A stretch of DNA of 64,000 nucleotides from Rhizopus sp. PT2906. Its lineage: Eukaryota > Mucoromycota > Mucoromycetes > Mucorales > Rhizopodaceae. The position numbers were made by a program, and so were the translations under genes. Under the pieces are notes generated by a model, which worked only from the letters and a program-made list of their open reading frames with translations, did not search any database and was not told the DNA's origin. This document shows positions 24,634-33,768 of the stretch, one piece after another. Location of the stretch: assembly GCA_025529335.1 (NCBI GenBank), contig JAMYHX010000016.1:124001-188000 (forward strand). The letters run 5' to 3'. How positions within the stretch are numbered: the stretch's first letter is position 1; each line of letters starts with the position of its first letter.

Positions 24634-26265
24634 TTAAACAACCTGTCTGATAGCAAAACTCAAGAGACCACCGATAGCTAAACCAAGGACAAGAGCAAAA
24701 CTCATGACACTACCCACCATTGATTTTTCTGCTCCAGATTTAATGGTTGCCTGTTGTGGTGCCGCCATCATGCATAAACCACCAATCCAGCCATTGCTAA
24801 CAGCAAAGATCCAGACAAGGAACAAATAAACAAAATCATTGGATATCAACACAGGAAGCCCTCGTTCCTCTGATACGATCACGTTACACACTAAGAATAA
24901 AGGAATAAAGACTGTACGAAGCAAGGATAGGTTGATCAGCGTCTTGGCTCGAAATACTTGAAATCGTTCAGACACAGGTAGCGTTCGTCCAACCCAGTCA
25001 CCAATGTTAAATAAAAGGAAATGAAAGGCAACAAAGATGTCATCATCAAAAAATCGATTGATGTTCTTCATACTGTCATCTTGTCGATGTGTTGACTTGA
25101 TAAGTGCAGTAAGCGAAGGGAAAAGCATTAGGGTGATGGCAAACACGTAGGCAACAGCAAAGATCAAACCGTATGATTTGCGTACAATGTCAATCACAGT
25201 CACAGCACGTTCCTCTTCTGACTGTTGGTCAATCTCCTGATCATGTCTAGCTTGCAAGTTCATGTAGTAGCCGTAGAACGGAAGTTGAGTTACCAGAATA
25301 CGTCCAATCATGGCAGCTGTGGTGATTAAAAGAGCAAAGAGGAAATACAAAAATGCTGAGCGAGTGATAGATGCTTCATCAGGAACACGATCACCACTAC
25401 CCGCAAGTGCACTAACAATAGAGGATAATGCAACTACGACACCGGCGACGCCTAGTAAAGCTCACATTAGCAACTTTAATATTTACCTTTTATTTATCTT
25501 TACCTTGACCACTAAATGAACTGTTAAATCTCTTCTTTATCTTTATTCATCATTTTTTACCTGACTACTGCTTGCACATACACTGGAGGCAACCGACTAG
25601 CCTCACTAAATACCGAATTCTGAAAGAAGCTTGTGGTTCCGCCTGTTAGGACAATAAAGAACATGACAAACCAAAAATAATCTATTCCCTCAAAATCCAC
25701 CTTGACGCTAATTGCCATGGCAGCAAATACAGCTGTGTTTATGCAGATTGGAATAAAACTATTTAATCTAAAGGACGACTATATGCGACATATATAGATA
25801 TTAATACCCTTTTCTAACTGTGCTGATAAATTACCTTGTTTTGAAGCCATAAAACAATGACAAATGTCAAAAGGTTTGTTAATGTCGAATACGTCGAGAA
25901 ATAGTTTTGAAATGTCTCTTGATAAGGCGTTTCTGCAAATCGCTTTACAAAAAACTCAGAAGCAGTAATGAACACTGATATAAAGGTTAATGGATGGGAT
26001 ATGAACAATATAGAAATATATACCATTCCAAGGTAATAACATGGCTATTCCATACAAGAAATAAATCTAACCACTATCAGCTCTCTTTCTCTTTCTTTCC
26101 ATTTCAAAAAAAAAAAAAAAAAAAAAAACAACATACCCAATATACCAACTTATACTTGTCTATGGGTTCTTGTTTCCATTGATCTAAACTCCGTTCATCT
26201 AATAGTCGTCTGCTTGCTTCGTCTTCCTGCTGTCGAAACAATCGACATGTAAGTGATTTTAACAT
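24634..26265 (-). CDS. Equilibrative nucleoside transporter (ENT/SLC29 family)
   Basis: Six exons on the minus strand (26265-26137, 26066-26024, 25974-25835, 25778-25561, 25511-25504, 25451-24634) give 451 aa, the usual ENT length. The family motif after the first helix is present (GIAMLLPWNVFITA), as are SGQGVAGVVVALSS, FNIGDWVGR and GGLCMMAAPQ; about 11 membrane segments can be traced. ENTs move nucleosides and bases across plasma or vacuolar membranes. Exon 5 is an 8-nt microexon (TGGTCAAG) flanked by AG and GT; it is required to make the conserved SGQG. The first intron contains a 23-base T run on the coding strand. Confidence 0.92.
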
Positions 26266-27072
26266 TGTTTCTATAAAGCAAAAGAAAATAACTAAAAATG
26301 AGCCGTGAGATCATTCTTATCATTTCTGTGACTCTTTCTATCTTTCTTTGTGTGTGAATACGCGTGTGTGTGTGTACGTTTCATATAATTTTGATCATAA
26401 ATGGTTACTGTTTATGCTTTATGATGCAGTAATACATTTTAAAACGTTGATCATGGACGCTTATTGTCAATCGCTTATTTGAAATAGAAAAAGTGGTAGG
26501 TTTGAATAACAACTGCGTCTCTATTATTTTACAAAAGTGTATCTTTTGCTAAATTAGGCAAGCATCACACCATTGTCCCCTCAAAAGGTCATAATGATTT
26601 CTCAGTCAGAGAACACTCTTTTCTCTGTTTTACACAATTTATTTAATCTAAACGATATATTTTGTTAGTAAAAAGAAAGACAACAACAAGCAATATAAGG
26701 AGGAACCTCAAATTTGCCAACTTGAAATAACTTGTATTGATAAATATATGATACTGACTTGGAAGCTAATCAAATTGATATGATTGAGAGTGAATACACC
26801 ATTTCCAGAAAGAGATATCGCGCTGACCTGTCATTTTTTCGTATAAATTGTATTATAAAAATTGCAAAAATGCTACTTTCTGAAAAGACTGTAATAAAAA
26901 AGAGCCTTCATCGTACGTCCAATCAAGTATCGGCAACGATCGCCGGCTCTACCGTAAATATGTCTCAAGCTCCAAAAGAACGGCGCATGGATCCGATCGA
27001 GAAGAAGGTTGCACAAGTATGAAAAAAGTTACAATTTATTATTAATGATTAAGGATAAATAGATTCTACAGT
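26266..27072. other. Intergenic region upstream of the ENT gene
   Basis: Holds the promoter of the ENT gene and the 3' region of ERG2. An open frame at 26759-27022 on the plus strand begins with TTG and has no recognised domain; only its end (MSQAPKERRMDPIEKKVAQ) has coding-like composition, so it is not called. A short (TG) run is at 26349-26375. Confidence 0.4.
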
Positions 27073-27756
27073 TTAAATCTTTCCGTGGAGCAACTCACCG
27101 ACAATCAATCTAGTGTAGATTTTGACCGTTTTGACGAGGGTAGGGAAATCAATGGTGGAGAAGAAAGTGTCTGCGAATCCAAATGGCAACATAGTAGGAA
27201 TCCATCCACGAGCATATTCAAGAGCCCAGGCATGTTCAGGAATCTTGTATTGTTGACAGTTACCTCTGGCCAAAAGATGCATTTCTCCTGGCTTGTACAC
27301 TTCACGACTCACTTGTCCTGCAGAATAAGCCCATTGTTCACCTTCGAGAATGATAAAGTAATCATCGGCAAAGAAACGACCAGTGTGTCCTTCAGTACCC
27401 ACGGGAGTACCAAAGATAATCACGTATTCAGTGATAGAACCGTGCAAGATCCACATAGAACCCATGGCACCACCTGCGTTGTTAAATACCCACTCTTCCT
27501 TCAAGTTGATATGTCCAGGATATTTGGCTTCTAAATCAAGGGCAATGTTTTCCATCATACCCTTTGTGTCATTCTTACCGGCGTACTTTTCAATATTGGC
27601 CTGAGCTATTTGTTGAAGTACGACTGGATCAAAGATATACCACTGATGTTTGATTTGGTCCAAACCAACAAAGAGAGCAGAAAGCAATGTGAGAATGAAA
27701 AGAACCTTGGTCCAGCAGGAAGCCTTCTTGGTCTCTTGTGCCTTTGAGGTTGTCAT
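27073..27756 (-). CDS. ERG2: C-8 sterol isomerase (ERG2 / sigma-1 receptor family)
   Basis: A single exon of 227 aa from the ATG at 27754-27756. One membrane anchor lies at about residues 17-35 (VLFILTLLSALFVGL). The ERG2/sigma-1 cupin-like fold is evident from YVIIFGTPVGTEGHTGRFFADDYFIILEGEQWAY and the C-terminal ARGWIPTMLPFGFADTFFSTID, both split conserved blocks. The family moves the sterol double bond from C8 to C7 in ergosterol synthesis at the ER. His and Glu of the EGHTGR and LEGEQW motifs, needed for catalysis, are present. Length agrees with yeast Erg2 (222 aa). It is the best supported intronless gene of the window. Confidence 0.96.
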   Translation of the reverse strand: MTTSKAQETKKASCWTKVLFILTLLSALFVGLDQIKHQWYIFDPVVLQQIAQANIEKYAGKNDTKGMMENIALDLEAKYPGHINLKEEWVFNNAGGAMGSMWILHGSITEYVIIFGTPVGTEGHTGRFFADDYFIILEGEQWAYSAGQVSREVYKPGEMHLLARGNCQQYKIPEHAWALEYARGWIPTMLPFGFADTFFSTIDFPTLVKTVKIYTRLIVGELLHGKI

Positions 27757-28312
27757 TATTATATATAACTTTTGAGATGACCAACAAAGAAAGAAATATA
27801 AACACACAGGGGAAAACGAAAAAAGTTTATTTATACAAAAAATTTTGAAGGGACGACAAATAAAGCGTGTGCGCTTGCGGAGTTACTTGGACTGCTGAAC
27901 AACATCTGCAACACTATCCGGTGTTGTCTTGCTCTTTCTTTTCTATCTCCCTCTCTTTTCTTTTCTAGGCCACTTAACAGTCAGATCTTGCTGGGGTGAT
28001 TTAGTCTGCGGACTCGGCACCCACAGGCTTTGAATCTATTTCATTTTATAACACTGTACCATGATTTGCCTGGTTTTTTAATACTTTTTCCGACTCGAAC
28101 ATCGGACCTGCACGACGAGCATTTGGTTCCTGAAAGTACATGAGCTTTCTTTCCTTTCTTTTTTGAATATAAACATTTTCCTTTTCTCATCGCATTAAGC
28201 GTTTCTTTTCTTTATTACTCATCGTATAAAACATTTTGAAATAATTTGATATGTAATGCTTTCTTTTGATTTGAATGTGTTTGCTACCATTGCTGTATTT
28301 TAGAACAATGGA
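27757..28312. other. AT-rich intergenic region between ERG2 and the Helitron relic
   Basis: ERG2 promoter side. Nothing codes here. At 28091-28107 the minus strand reads GATGTTCGAGTCGG, similar to a pol III B box, but no cloverleaf can be folded around it. Several CTTTC-rich pyrimidine tracts are present at 27930-27970 and 28148-28215. Confidence 0.4.
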
Positions 28313-29540
28313 AAGCAATACTTCTAGAACAATCACATCACCCTCCTGTGTTGCGACATTGCCAGCAAATTCACGCTATCGCACCTGTCAAGCGTGCAGA
28401 GAAGGAGTTACAGCATCACGACATAGGCGTCGAGCTGAACAAGAAGAGCAGGAAGGCAACCCAGTAAGACGCAGGGGAAGATCTAGAGTAGAACCTTCTC
28501 AGATCATTCATGCTGCCTATATCTCACAGCTTTCTCGTCTTCGTCCTTTGAACCTTGGACGTATGTACAAGGAATGCCCTCACTGTCACGCTTTGCACTG
28601 GGTTGATGAAAGGCAAGAGACATCTTCGATGAGAAATCCCAACTGGGAAGCAGGGATCAGTCTAATTGCAACTCTTGCCTGAGCCGCCTCAGTACTTGAA
28701 GGACTTGCTTGCAAGTACAGATACTCAAGGAAGGCACTTTAAGGACAATCTTCGTCAAGATAACGCTGCCTTCGCGTTTACTTCCTTAGGCTGCGGCATT
28801 GTCTCGGCTGAAGATCGTGCCAACAACAACAGCAACAACAATAACAATAGGAGTGGATTAAACGCCTTTCAGATCCATAACGCACTTTGCCACCGTCATG
28901 GCCTCTTGGCTCCAGTTGAAGGCATCGCACCTTCATATGCTCAATTGTACATCTATGAGCTTTTTCATATGACGCTCACGGACGATCAGAAAGGAATGGA
29001 AATTTGGACAATGAGATCATAAAAAACTTTTCAACTGTGCTTGCTCAATACAGTCCCTTCGCACGTATTTATCGTCATGCATATGAGATGTTGAACAAGC
29101 ATGAGAGCCCCAGCATCAACAGCGACGATAGAGCTAATAACAGTGAATCTACCGAAAGCGGGTCACCTTATATTATCATAAGTCCATAGATGAGAATGCG
29201 TTTGATTGAAGGAATTGGCAGACGTGCCTAGGATTTACCAACAATGGAGGAAGCTGTCGCTGTTATCCAAACCGAGTATAATGACAGAGGCTTCCGTGGC
29301 ATCGTTCTTACCTTGAGAAGCAGCAATAGCAATGATAATCTTTGTCGAGGACGTGATTTTGAGTAAAGCTTCCAACTTATGGTCCAGACACAAGGTGTAT
29401 GTATACCGACTCACTATGTACTGCTATTTCCTTCTGGAACATGTAGGTGGTATTAGGGCTTGTGCCTCTTCTTTTCCTTTTTTACTCTTACTTCTTCGAC
29501 CACTGTTCCTTATAATTATGATGATGATTCATGGCCATCG
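28313..29540 (+). mobile_element. Helitron relic, N-terminal part of the Rep/helicase protein
   Basis: Three consecutive frames that shift into one another read as the Helitron-like N domain found upstream of Rep/helicase in fungal and plant Helitrons. Frame one (28313-28682) has CPHCHALHWVDER; frame two (28680-29022) has LLASTDTQGRHFKDNLRQ and NAAFAFTSLGCG, then AFQIHNAL and SYAQLYIYE; frame three (29004-29445) has PFARIYRHAYEML, TMEEAVAVIQTEY and PTHYVLLFP. Frameshifts at about 28680 and 29000 and stops at 29187 and 29230 show it is dead. The Rep and helicase parts are absent. I could not identify the TC start or the hairpin-CTRR end. Confidence 0.7.
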
Positions 29541-29854
29541 TACGTCATTTTAGTGTCCTTATCAATCATTTTTATGAAGATAACTACTTTGATTGTCAGT
29601 TTTCAATAGAAGTGGATCGCTGAAAGATGTGCAGTGCACCAAAAGCAGAGAACTTTTCATTCCGGGATAAGTTTTATTATTAAGGAAAACATGTTTAAAT
29701 AAGAAGTTGTCAATCATTAATTTAATATTACAAGGCTATCTGCAGTTACTTTTCCCTTTTTTTCTTTTCTTCACTTCAATATGAAGCGAAAGAAAGACGA
29801 TGACCCTCCGCCTCCAAAGGCAAAGCGAAATTAAGGGAAAGATATGTAAGATAT

Positions 29855-30562
29855 ATGATCGATATGGCATTTATTGAGGGTCCATTAGCTGTCGATCGTG
29901 GATTCCCTTCTTTGTTTGCACAAACGCAAACAAGTTTATTCAAAAATACAGCTTTTGAAGCAAGTGATGATGATTTTCAAAAAACGCCACTATTTAGAAA
30001 AGGTAAAGATAAACATCTACTAGTTCCATCTGTTTATAACAGATTTTTCAATAAACAAGAACATCCGTACTAATTTGAAAGCTACTAAAGAAGACACATC
30101 TGCTCCTGGTCCTTCAAATGTTGTCATCAATGAAAAGACACCTATGTCTACAGCCAACAAAGGTACAAGTGTTCAAGCTGTATCACCTACTCCTACTCCT
30201 TCCACTAGCTGTACTTCTGCTCCCATCACGACCTCCAAGAGATATCAAGACAAAATTTCCTATAGTGGCGCATTGCACTCTCTGTCTATTCACACTAATA
30301 CAACAATAACTACAACAAATATCACAATGAGTCACCTTGATAGGTAAGTTATATTGTTAATGGGAGGAAACGAAGGACTAATGGCTTGGATAGAGTGTAA
30401 CAAAACCAGCGATATAACAAGATAGGTGCTGCTAATCGGGCGACGATATTTGGTTTGACATTGATGAGTAATGAAGGTAATAGTCAATTTAACTTGGCAA
30501 CATTGAGCGCACAGGATACTCAAAGGTTGGCCGATACCCAATGGCAGGTCCGAGTGGTTTAA
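29855..30562 (+). pseudogene. Unrecognised gene broken by a nonsense codon in its third exon
   Basis: Exons 29855-30002 and 30043-30342 join in frame and encode about 150 aa of unknown family (MAFIEGPLAVDRGFP start region, then a Ser/Thr/Pro-rich middle and SKRYQDKISYSGALHS). A GTAAGT donor at 30343 and an AG at 30392-30393 lead to a third exon that would continue RV-stop-QNQRYNKIGAANRA and stay open to the TAA at 30560-30562. The TAA at 30398-30400 is one C-to-T change from CAA. Without splicing, the frame ends at 30347. A 17-codon ORF (29781-29834) precedes it. A 26-base A run follows at 30764. Whether it is a decayed gene or a short real one is open. Confidence 0.45.
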
Positions 30563-30763
30563 ACCATTTTGGAAAACTATCGATTAATCTTTGAATCAGA
30601 CGATGCATGAACTGTAAACTATAAGTCTCTTTTTTGTATTTCCTTTGTTGTTATTTTTTCATCTTTGGTTTGTCATGGGAAAGAACCGACTTTCTGTTTA
30701 TTGAATGTTATTTTACAGTAACTCTAGAATATATTTTGCATCTAGCAAATTTGTGCTAAAAGC

Positions 30764-30789
30764 AAAAAAAAAAAAAAAAAAAAAAAAAA
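30764..30789 (+). repeat. Poly(A) tract of 26 bases
   Basis: Uninterrupted run of 26 A about 200 bp after the end of the broken gene at 29855-30562. It could be simple slippage sequence or the footprint of a retroposed transcript. Confidence 0.95.
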
Positions 30790-31892
30790 GGGTTAGTTTA
30801 TCAGTGAGTAGATAGTAAAGGAAAGCATCTTTTGCTTGCATGGACTTGATTTTCCTGGCAGATGTAGTATTTATCCGTTAGGTAAAATGAAATAATCAAA
30901 TGGAGGTTCAATCAATAGAATGGTGCTTCTGAAACAAACCTTGTCCATCGAAAAAGAAAAAAAAGGGAACGCCTTGCATGACCATATAGACTTTCATCAA
31001 ATCCATCCCTGTTCTATGAAAACTTTTTTTCACCATCATCTTGAAAGATAGTCGTGCTCTCCACCATGGACTGCATTTGTTCAATATATAAGAGTTCAGT
31101 TTTCAGACAGATAAAATCTAGGATCTATTTGGCATTTGTCTCGTACATGGAAAAGTTACGAAGATAAGCACCAGTGTCCGACCTTAACCTCTCCTTCCAT
31201 AATTAGTTTAACACTACCCAGCCAGTCCCCAGTACCCTCATTGTTCTTTCAATTTAGCACGTATTTCCCAGTTGTTGTCTACACGTCTCCTATCAAAGAA
31301 CTAGATGCGGAGACGCTGTGAAATTCCTCCAGTTTCCCACAGAACAACACAATAAGCCGTCCTGAAGACACCCACCAACTTTAGCCTAGTGACATGAAGG
31401 GTTTCACGAAAGTCAAGCGATACGCATCAAGTTAGATAGTATTTCAAACAAAGCTCGTTAGGACGTGTCCGCCCTTTTATTATCTTGCAACAATTTTTTT
31501 TGTTAATTAATACGGTCTAGTAAGCTTTATGCTGTGTCATCTCTGTATCGTTCTGCATTTCGTACCGTCTTTTTCTTATGTCAAAGCAGAACGTCTGTGA
31601 CTTTTACGGCGTGGTCAAAGCATTTAACGTTGTATTCCAAATATGGCATATGCCACATGAAAACAACCTTACTGACATTATGAAGTAAAGGGTTGCCAAC
31701 TGCAACTGGATGCTCTTCTTATGGACAAAGCCCACTCAAGCAAAGAATATTATGCAAATGATATGATTTGATCTACATACATAGACACCCTGTCAAAAAA
31801 TTGGACCAGGATATAGGATGAAACAATGAAAACAAACACTGCGGCATATGTTTAGCTACATTTTACGCCCGCTAGATCACATCTAGTATCTT
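30790..31892. other. Gene-poor stretch in the accessory island
   Basis: No frame with coding quality or known domain was found on either strand in this 1.1 kb. At 31789-31811 the sequence ACCCTGTCAAAAAATTGGACC resembles the terminal repeat of a Tc1/mariner-type element, but no partner repeat was found. The stretch is probably old transposon debris plus upstream sequence of the secreted-protein gene. Confidence 0.4.
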
Positions 31893-32096
31893 TGACGGGA
31901 AGAACCCGGGTGGGATGATATAAAAATAATAAGAGACAATAAGATACAGTAAGACTGAATTAATCCTTTTATTGATAAAGAGTGGTTCTTATTTATACTT
32001 TAAGTTTACTGTGGATTATAGTTGACGTGGGTCTAGCCGTTGTTCTGGGGTAGAGTAGCTTAATTAAGGATTTCACTAGTTTTTACTACTGTGACA
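31893..32096 (-). mobile_element. Candidate solo LTR (about 204 bp)
   Basis: On the minus strand the segment starts TGTCACAG and ends CCCGTCA, so it has TG...CA ends. In the right order and spacing for an LTR it holds a TATA element (TATAAATAAG) and a polyadenylation-like AATAAAAGG about 30 bp later. No clear target-site duplication and no internal retrotransposon sequence flank it, so the call is tentative. Confidence 0.3.
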
Positions 32097-32260
32097 TCTG
32101 AATCAAGAAATAATGTTATGTACTAGTATCTGTTATTGTAAGGGTAATTTTCTTAGTTTCAATAAGCGTGAGTTATGCTCGGATACGACGCCGAGATCGT
32201 TGCATAAAACAATTAATCATAAAAGGCGCTAATGAAAAGAGAGGTTTTTCTTCAACAACC

Positions 32261-32743
32261 ATGAAATTCACATCTCTCCTCTCTGCTATCTTGGTCTTTA
32301 CTCTCTCTGCTGCTAATGCAGAAAAGGAACCGGCTGTTCTTCAATTCTTCCCAGCTCCTCGCGTATTCCCGCCAGAGTACAGAATTCGCGCCAACTTACT
32401 TTTGAGCCGCACTAGCCACGAGATTATCTTGAGAACCAAGGAACCAAACTGGATCGCCAGTTATCCCGAGAGAACGCGCGGCGCGGTTGACTACAATAGG
32501 CTTCCACAAGGTCGATATGATGCAATTATCAACGACAATGATGCCAAGAGCGGTGACAAGACTTTCAGGATCGATCTTACCAGGCCCGGAGCAGAGTTTC
32601 ACTACGAAGGAACAAGCGTAACCGATGAATCGATTGATGATCTGCCAGCTGATGGATATGTCCGTCCCATCGACGATGATGACTTACGTTATGGCTACCC
32701 TCGGTTCTATCGTAACCGAAACGCATGCTTTTACAAGAACTAA
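32261..32743 (+). CDS. Small secreted protein of unknown function
   Basis: A 160-aa single-exon frame with a strong N-terminal signal peptide: MKFTSLLSAILVFTLSAANA with an AxA cleavage site after residue 20. The mature part is acidic to neutral, with only one Cys near the C-terminus, so it is not a disulfide-rich effector type. The end has a repeated Asp/Tyr pattern (DDDDLRYGYPRFYRNRNA). No family is recognised. A longer start at 32168 would bury the signal peptide, so 32261 is preferred. The last 60 bp overlap the 3' end of the convergent gene at 32684-33398. Confidence 0.7.
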   Translation: MKFTSLLSAILVFTLSAANAEKEPAVLQFFPAPRVFPPEYRIRANLLLSRTSHEIILRTKEPNWIASYPERTRGAVDYNRLPQGRYDAIINDNDAKSGDKTFRIDLTRPGAEFHYEGTSVTDESIDDLPADGYVRPIDDDDLRYGYPRFYRNRNACFYKN

Positions 32744-33398
32744 ATAGTCATTGTATCCATTATGCGCAAAGTGATAATCTAAGCATATTTGTTGACTGTT
32801 GTATCTTAGCAAAGCGTGTAATAAACCCTTGTAACTAAATATGTGCTTTTGCATGTTATGTAGAGCTTCAATGACTGCTAGTTTCGTCCGAGGATCAGTA
32901 TCTTTAAATGACTTACCATTTTCAATCTGGTGCTTGTCTTTTACTTCACGAATGAGAGCAGACAGTCTAAAAATCGTGATATGGTCACGAGCAGCGTCGA
33001 ATATCACATTGTCCACAAGGCTGCCATGTACATCTTCCATCAACTTTCTTAAGAGACCCCAAGAGAATTGACACTTGTTCTTAGTGCCCTCAATAACAGG
33101 ATGCTGAACAGATCTATTAGGGTATAAGTTGTCCAAAAAAACAGGGCCTGGCTTAACTTGTCATGCCTTGTACGCCTTGGTCTGTTTGGCTCTGCTGTGT
33201 TAGCAAGAATGTTCTCAAGTTATTCTCACAGCTTAGTATTCTTTTGCTGCATCTCAAAAAGCTTTTCTTCAGCTTAATATCGTCCTTTATTTCAGCTACC
33301 TGAGCTGAAACAGTCTTTACTGCATCCTTAATTTCATTTTGAGTAGAGATGATGGCAAGGACAAGGTTTTTGAGCATTTCTTCACGGTTGTTGTTCAT
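32684..33398 (-). CDS. Uncharacterised protein, two exons, Mucorales-type family
   Basis: Predicted exons 33398-33174 and 33103-32684 give 214 aa. The first exon is a likely coiled coil (IISTQNEIKDAVKTVSAQVA, then EIKDDIKL). The second has TKNKCQFSWGLLRK, an alternating helical stretch and KDTDPRTKLAVIEALHNMQK, blocks I associate with unnamed multicopy proteins of Mucorales genomes. The intron (GTACAA donor at 33173, CAG acceptor at 33104) is phase 0 and removes the in-frame TAA near 33160, but its donor is weak. The C-terminus after about residue 165 looks less regular, and it runs into the convergent secreted-protein gene, so the true end may be earlier. No function can be given. Confidence 0.45.
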
Positions 33399-33517
33399 TT
33401 GAGGCAAAATATTTAATATTTGTAAGAAAGAGATGAAAGAACCTCTTAAGTCCACTTTATGATCACGAGATTGAAAATAGCAGACAAAAAACGAACTTTG
33501 TATAAAACTGTATAAAA

Positions 33518-33676
33518 CTGTATATTTGGACTAAAAATTTCCTATGGTGTTGTGGTACGGTTTGGAATCGCGATGTGAACAGTGCATTAAATATATATAA
33601 TACCTCCGTTTACAAATCAAAGCACGACAATGAAAGTCCTCCACCCTTCAAAAGGCTAATTGTACCGTGGATTTAA
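33518..33676 (+). pseudogene. C-terminal fragment of a TnpB/Fanzor-like nuclease
   Basis: A 52-codon open stretch ending in a TAA reads WCCGTVWNRDVNSALNIYN and then a Lys/Pro-rich tail with PPPFKR. The pattern C-G-x-V-W-N-R-D-x-N-x-A-x-N-I is the zinc-ribbon to RuvC-III junction of TnpB/Fanzor proteins, where the Asp is the third catalytic RuvC acid. Only one of the expected CxxC pairs remains and nothing of RuvC-I/II or the guide-binding part is present upstream, so this is a relic. It lies in the gap between the unknown gene at 32684-33398 and the PMT gene. Confidence 0.45.
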
Positions 33677-33768
33677 TGTGCTGTCTATAACGGCAGTGCA
33701 TTCCTTAACGCCTCGGTAAGTATAAAATGAACAATACATTATTTTTTATTCATTAGTCTTCTAATTAT

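Noticed and set aside
26759..27022. 87-codon frame between ENT and ERG2
   Set aside because: TTG start, mostly biased to Ile/Arg/Lys with no domain; not enough support.
28075..28130. tRNA-like sequence on the minus strand (GTTCGAGTC, box-B-like)
   Set aside because: No matching D arm, anticodon arm or acceptor stem could be found around it.
31136..31321. Frame of 61 codons in the accessory gap
   Set aside because: Composition and lack of start context or homology recall give no support.
31785..31815. CACCCTGTCAAAAAATTGGACC, similar to Tc1/mariner terminal repeats
   Set aside because: No partner inverted copy or transposase relic nearby; too short alone.
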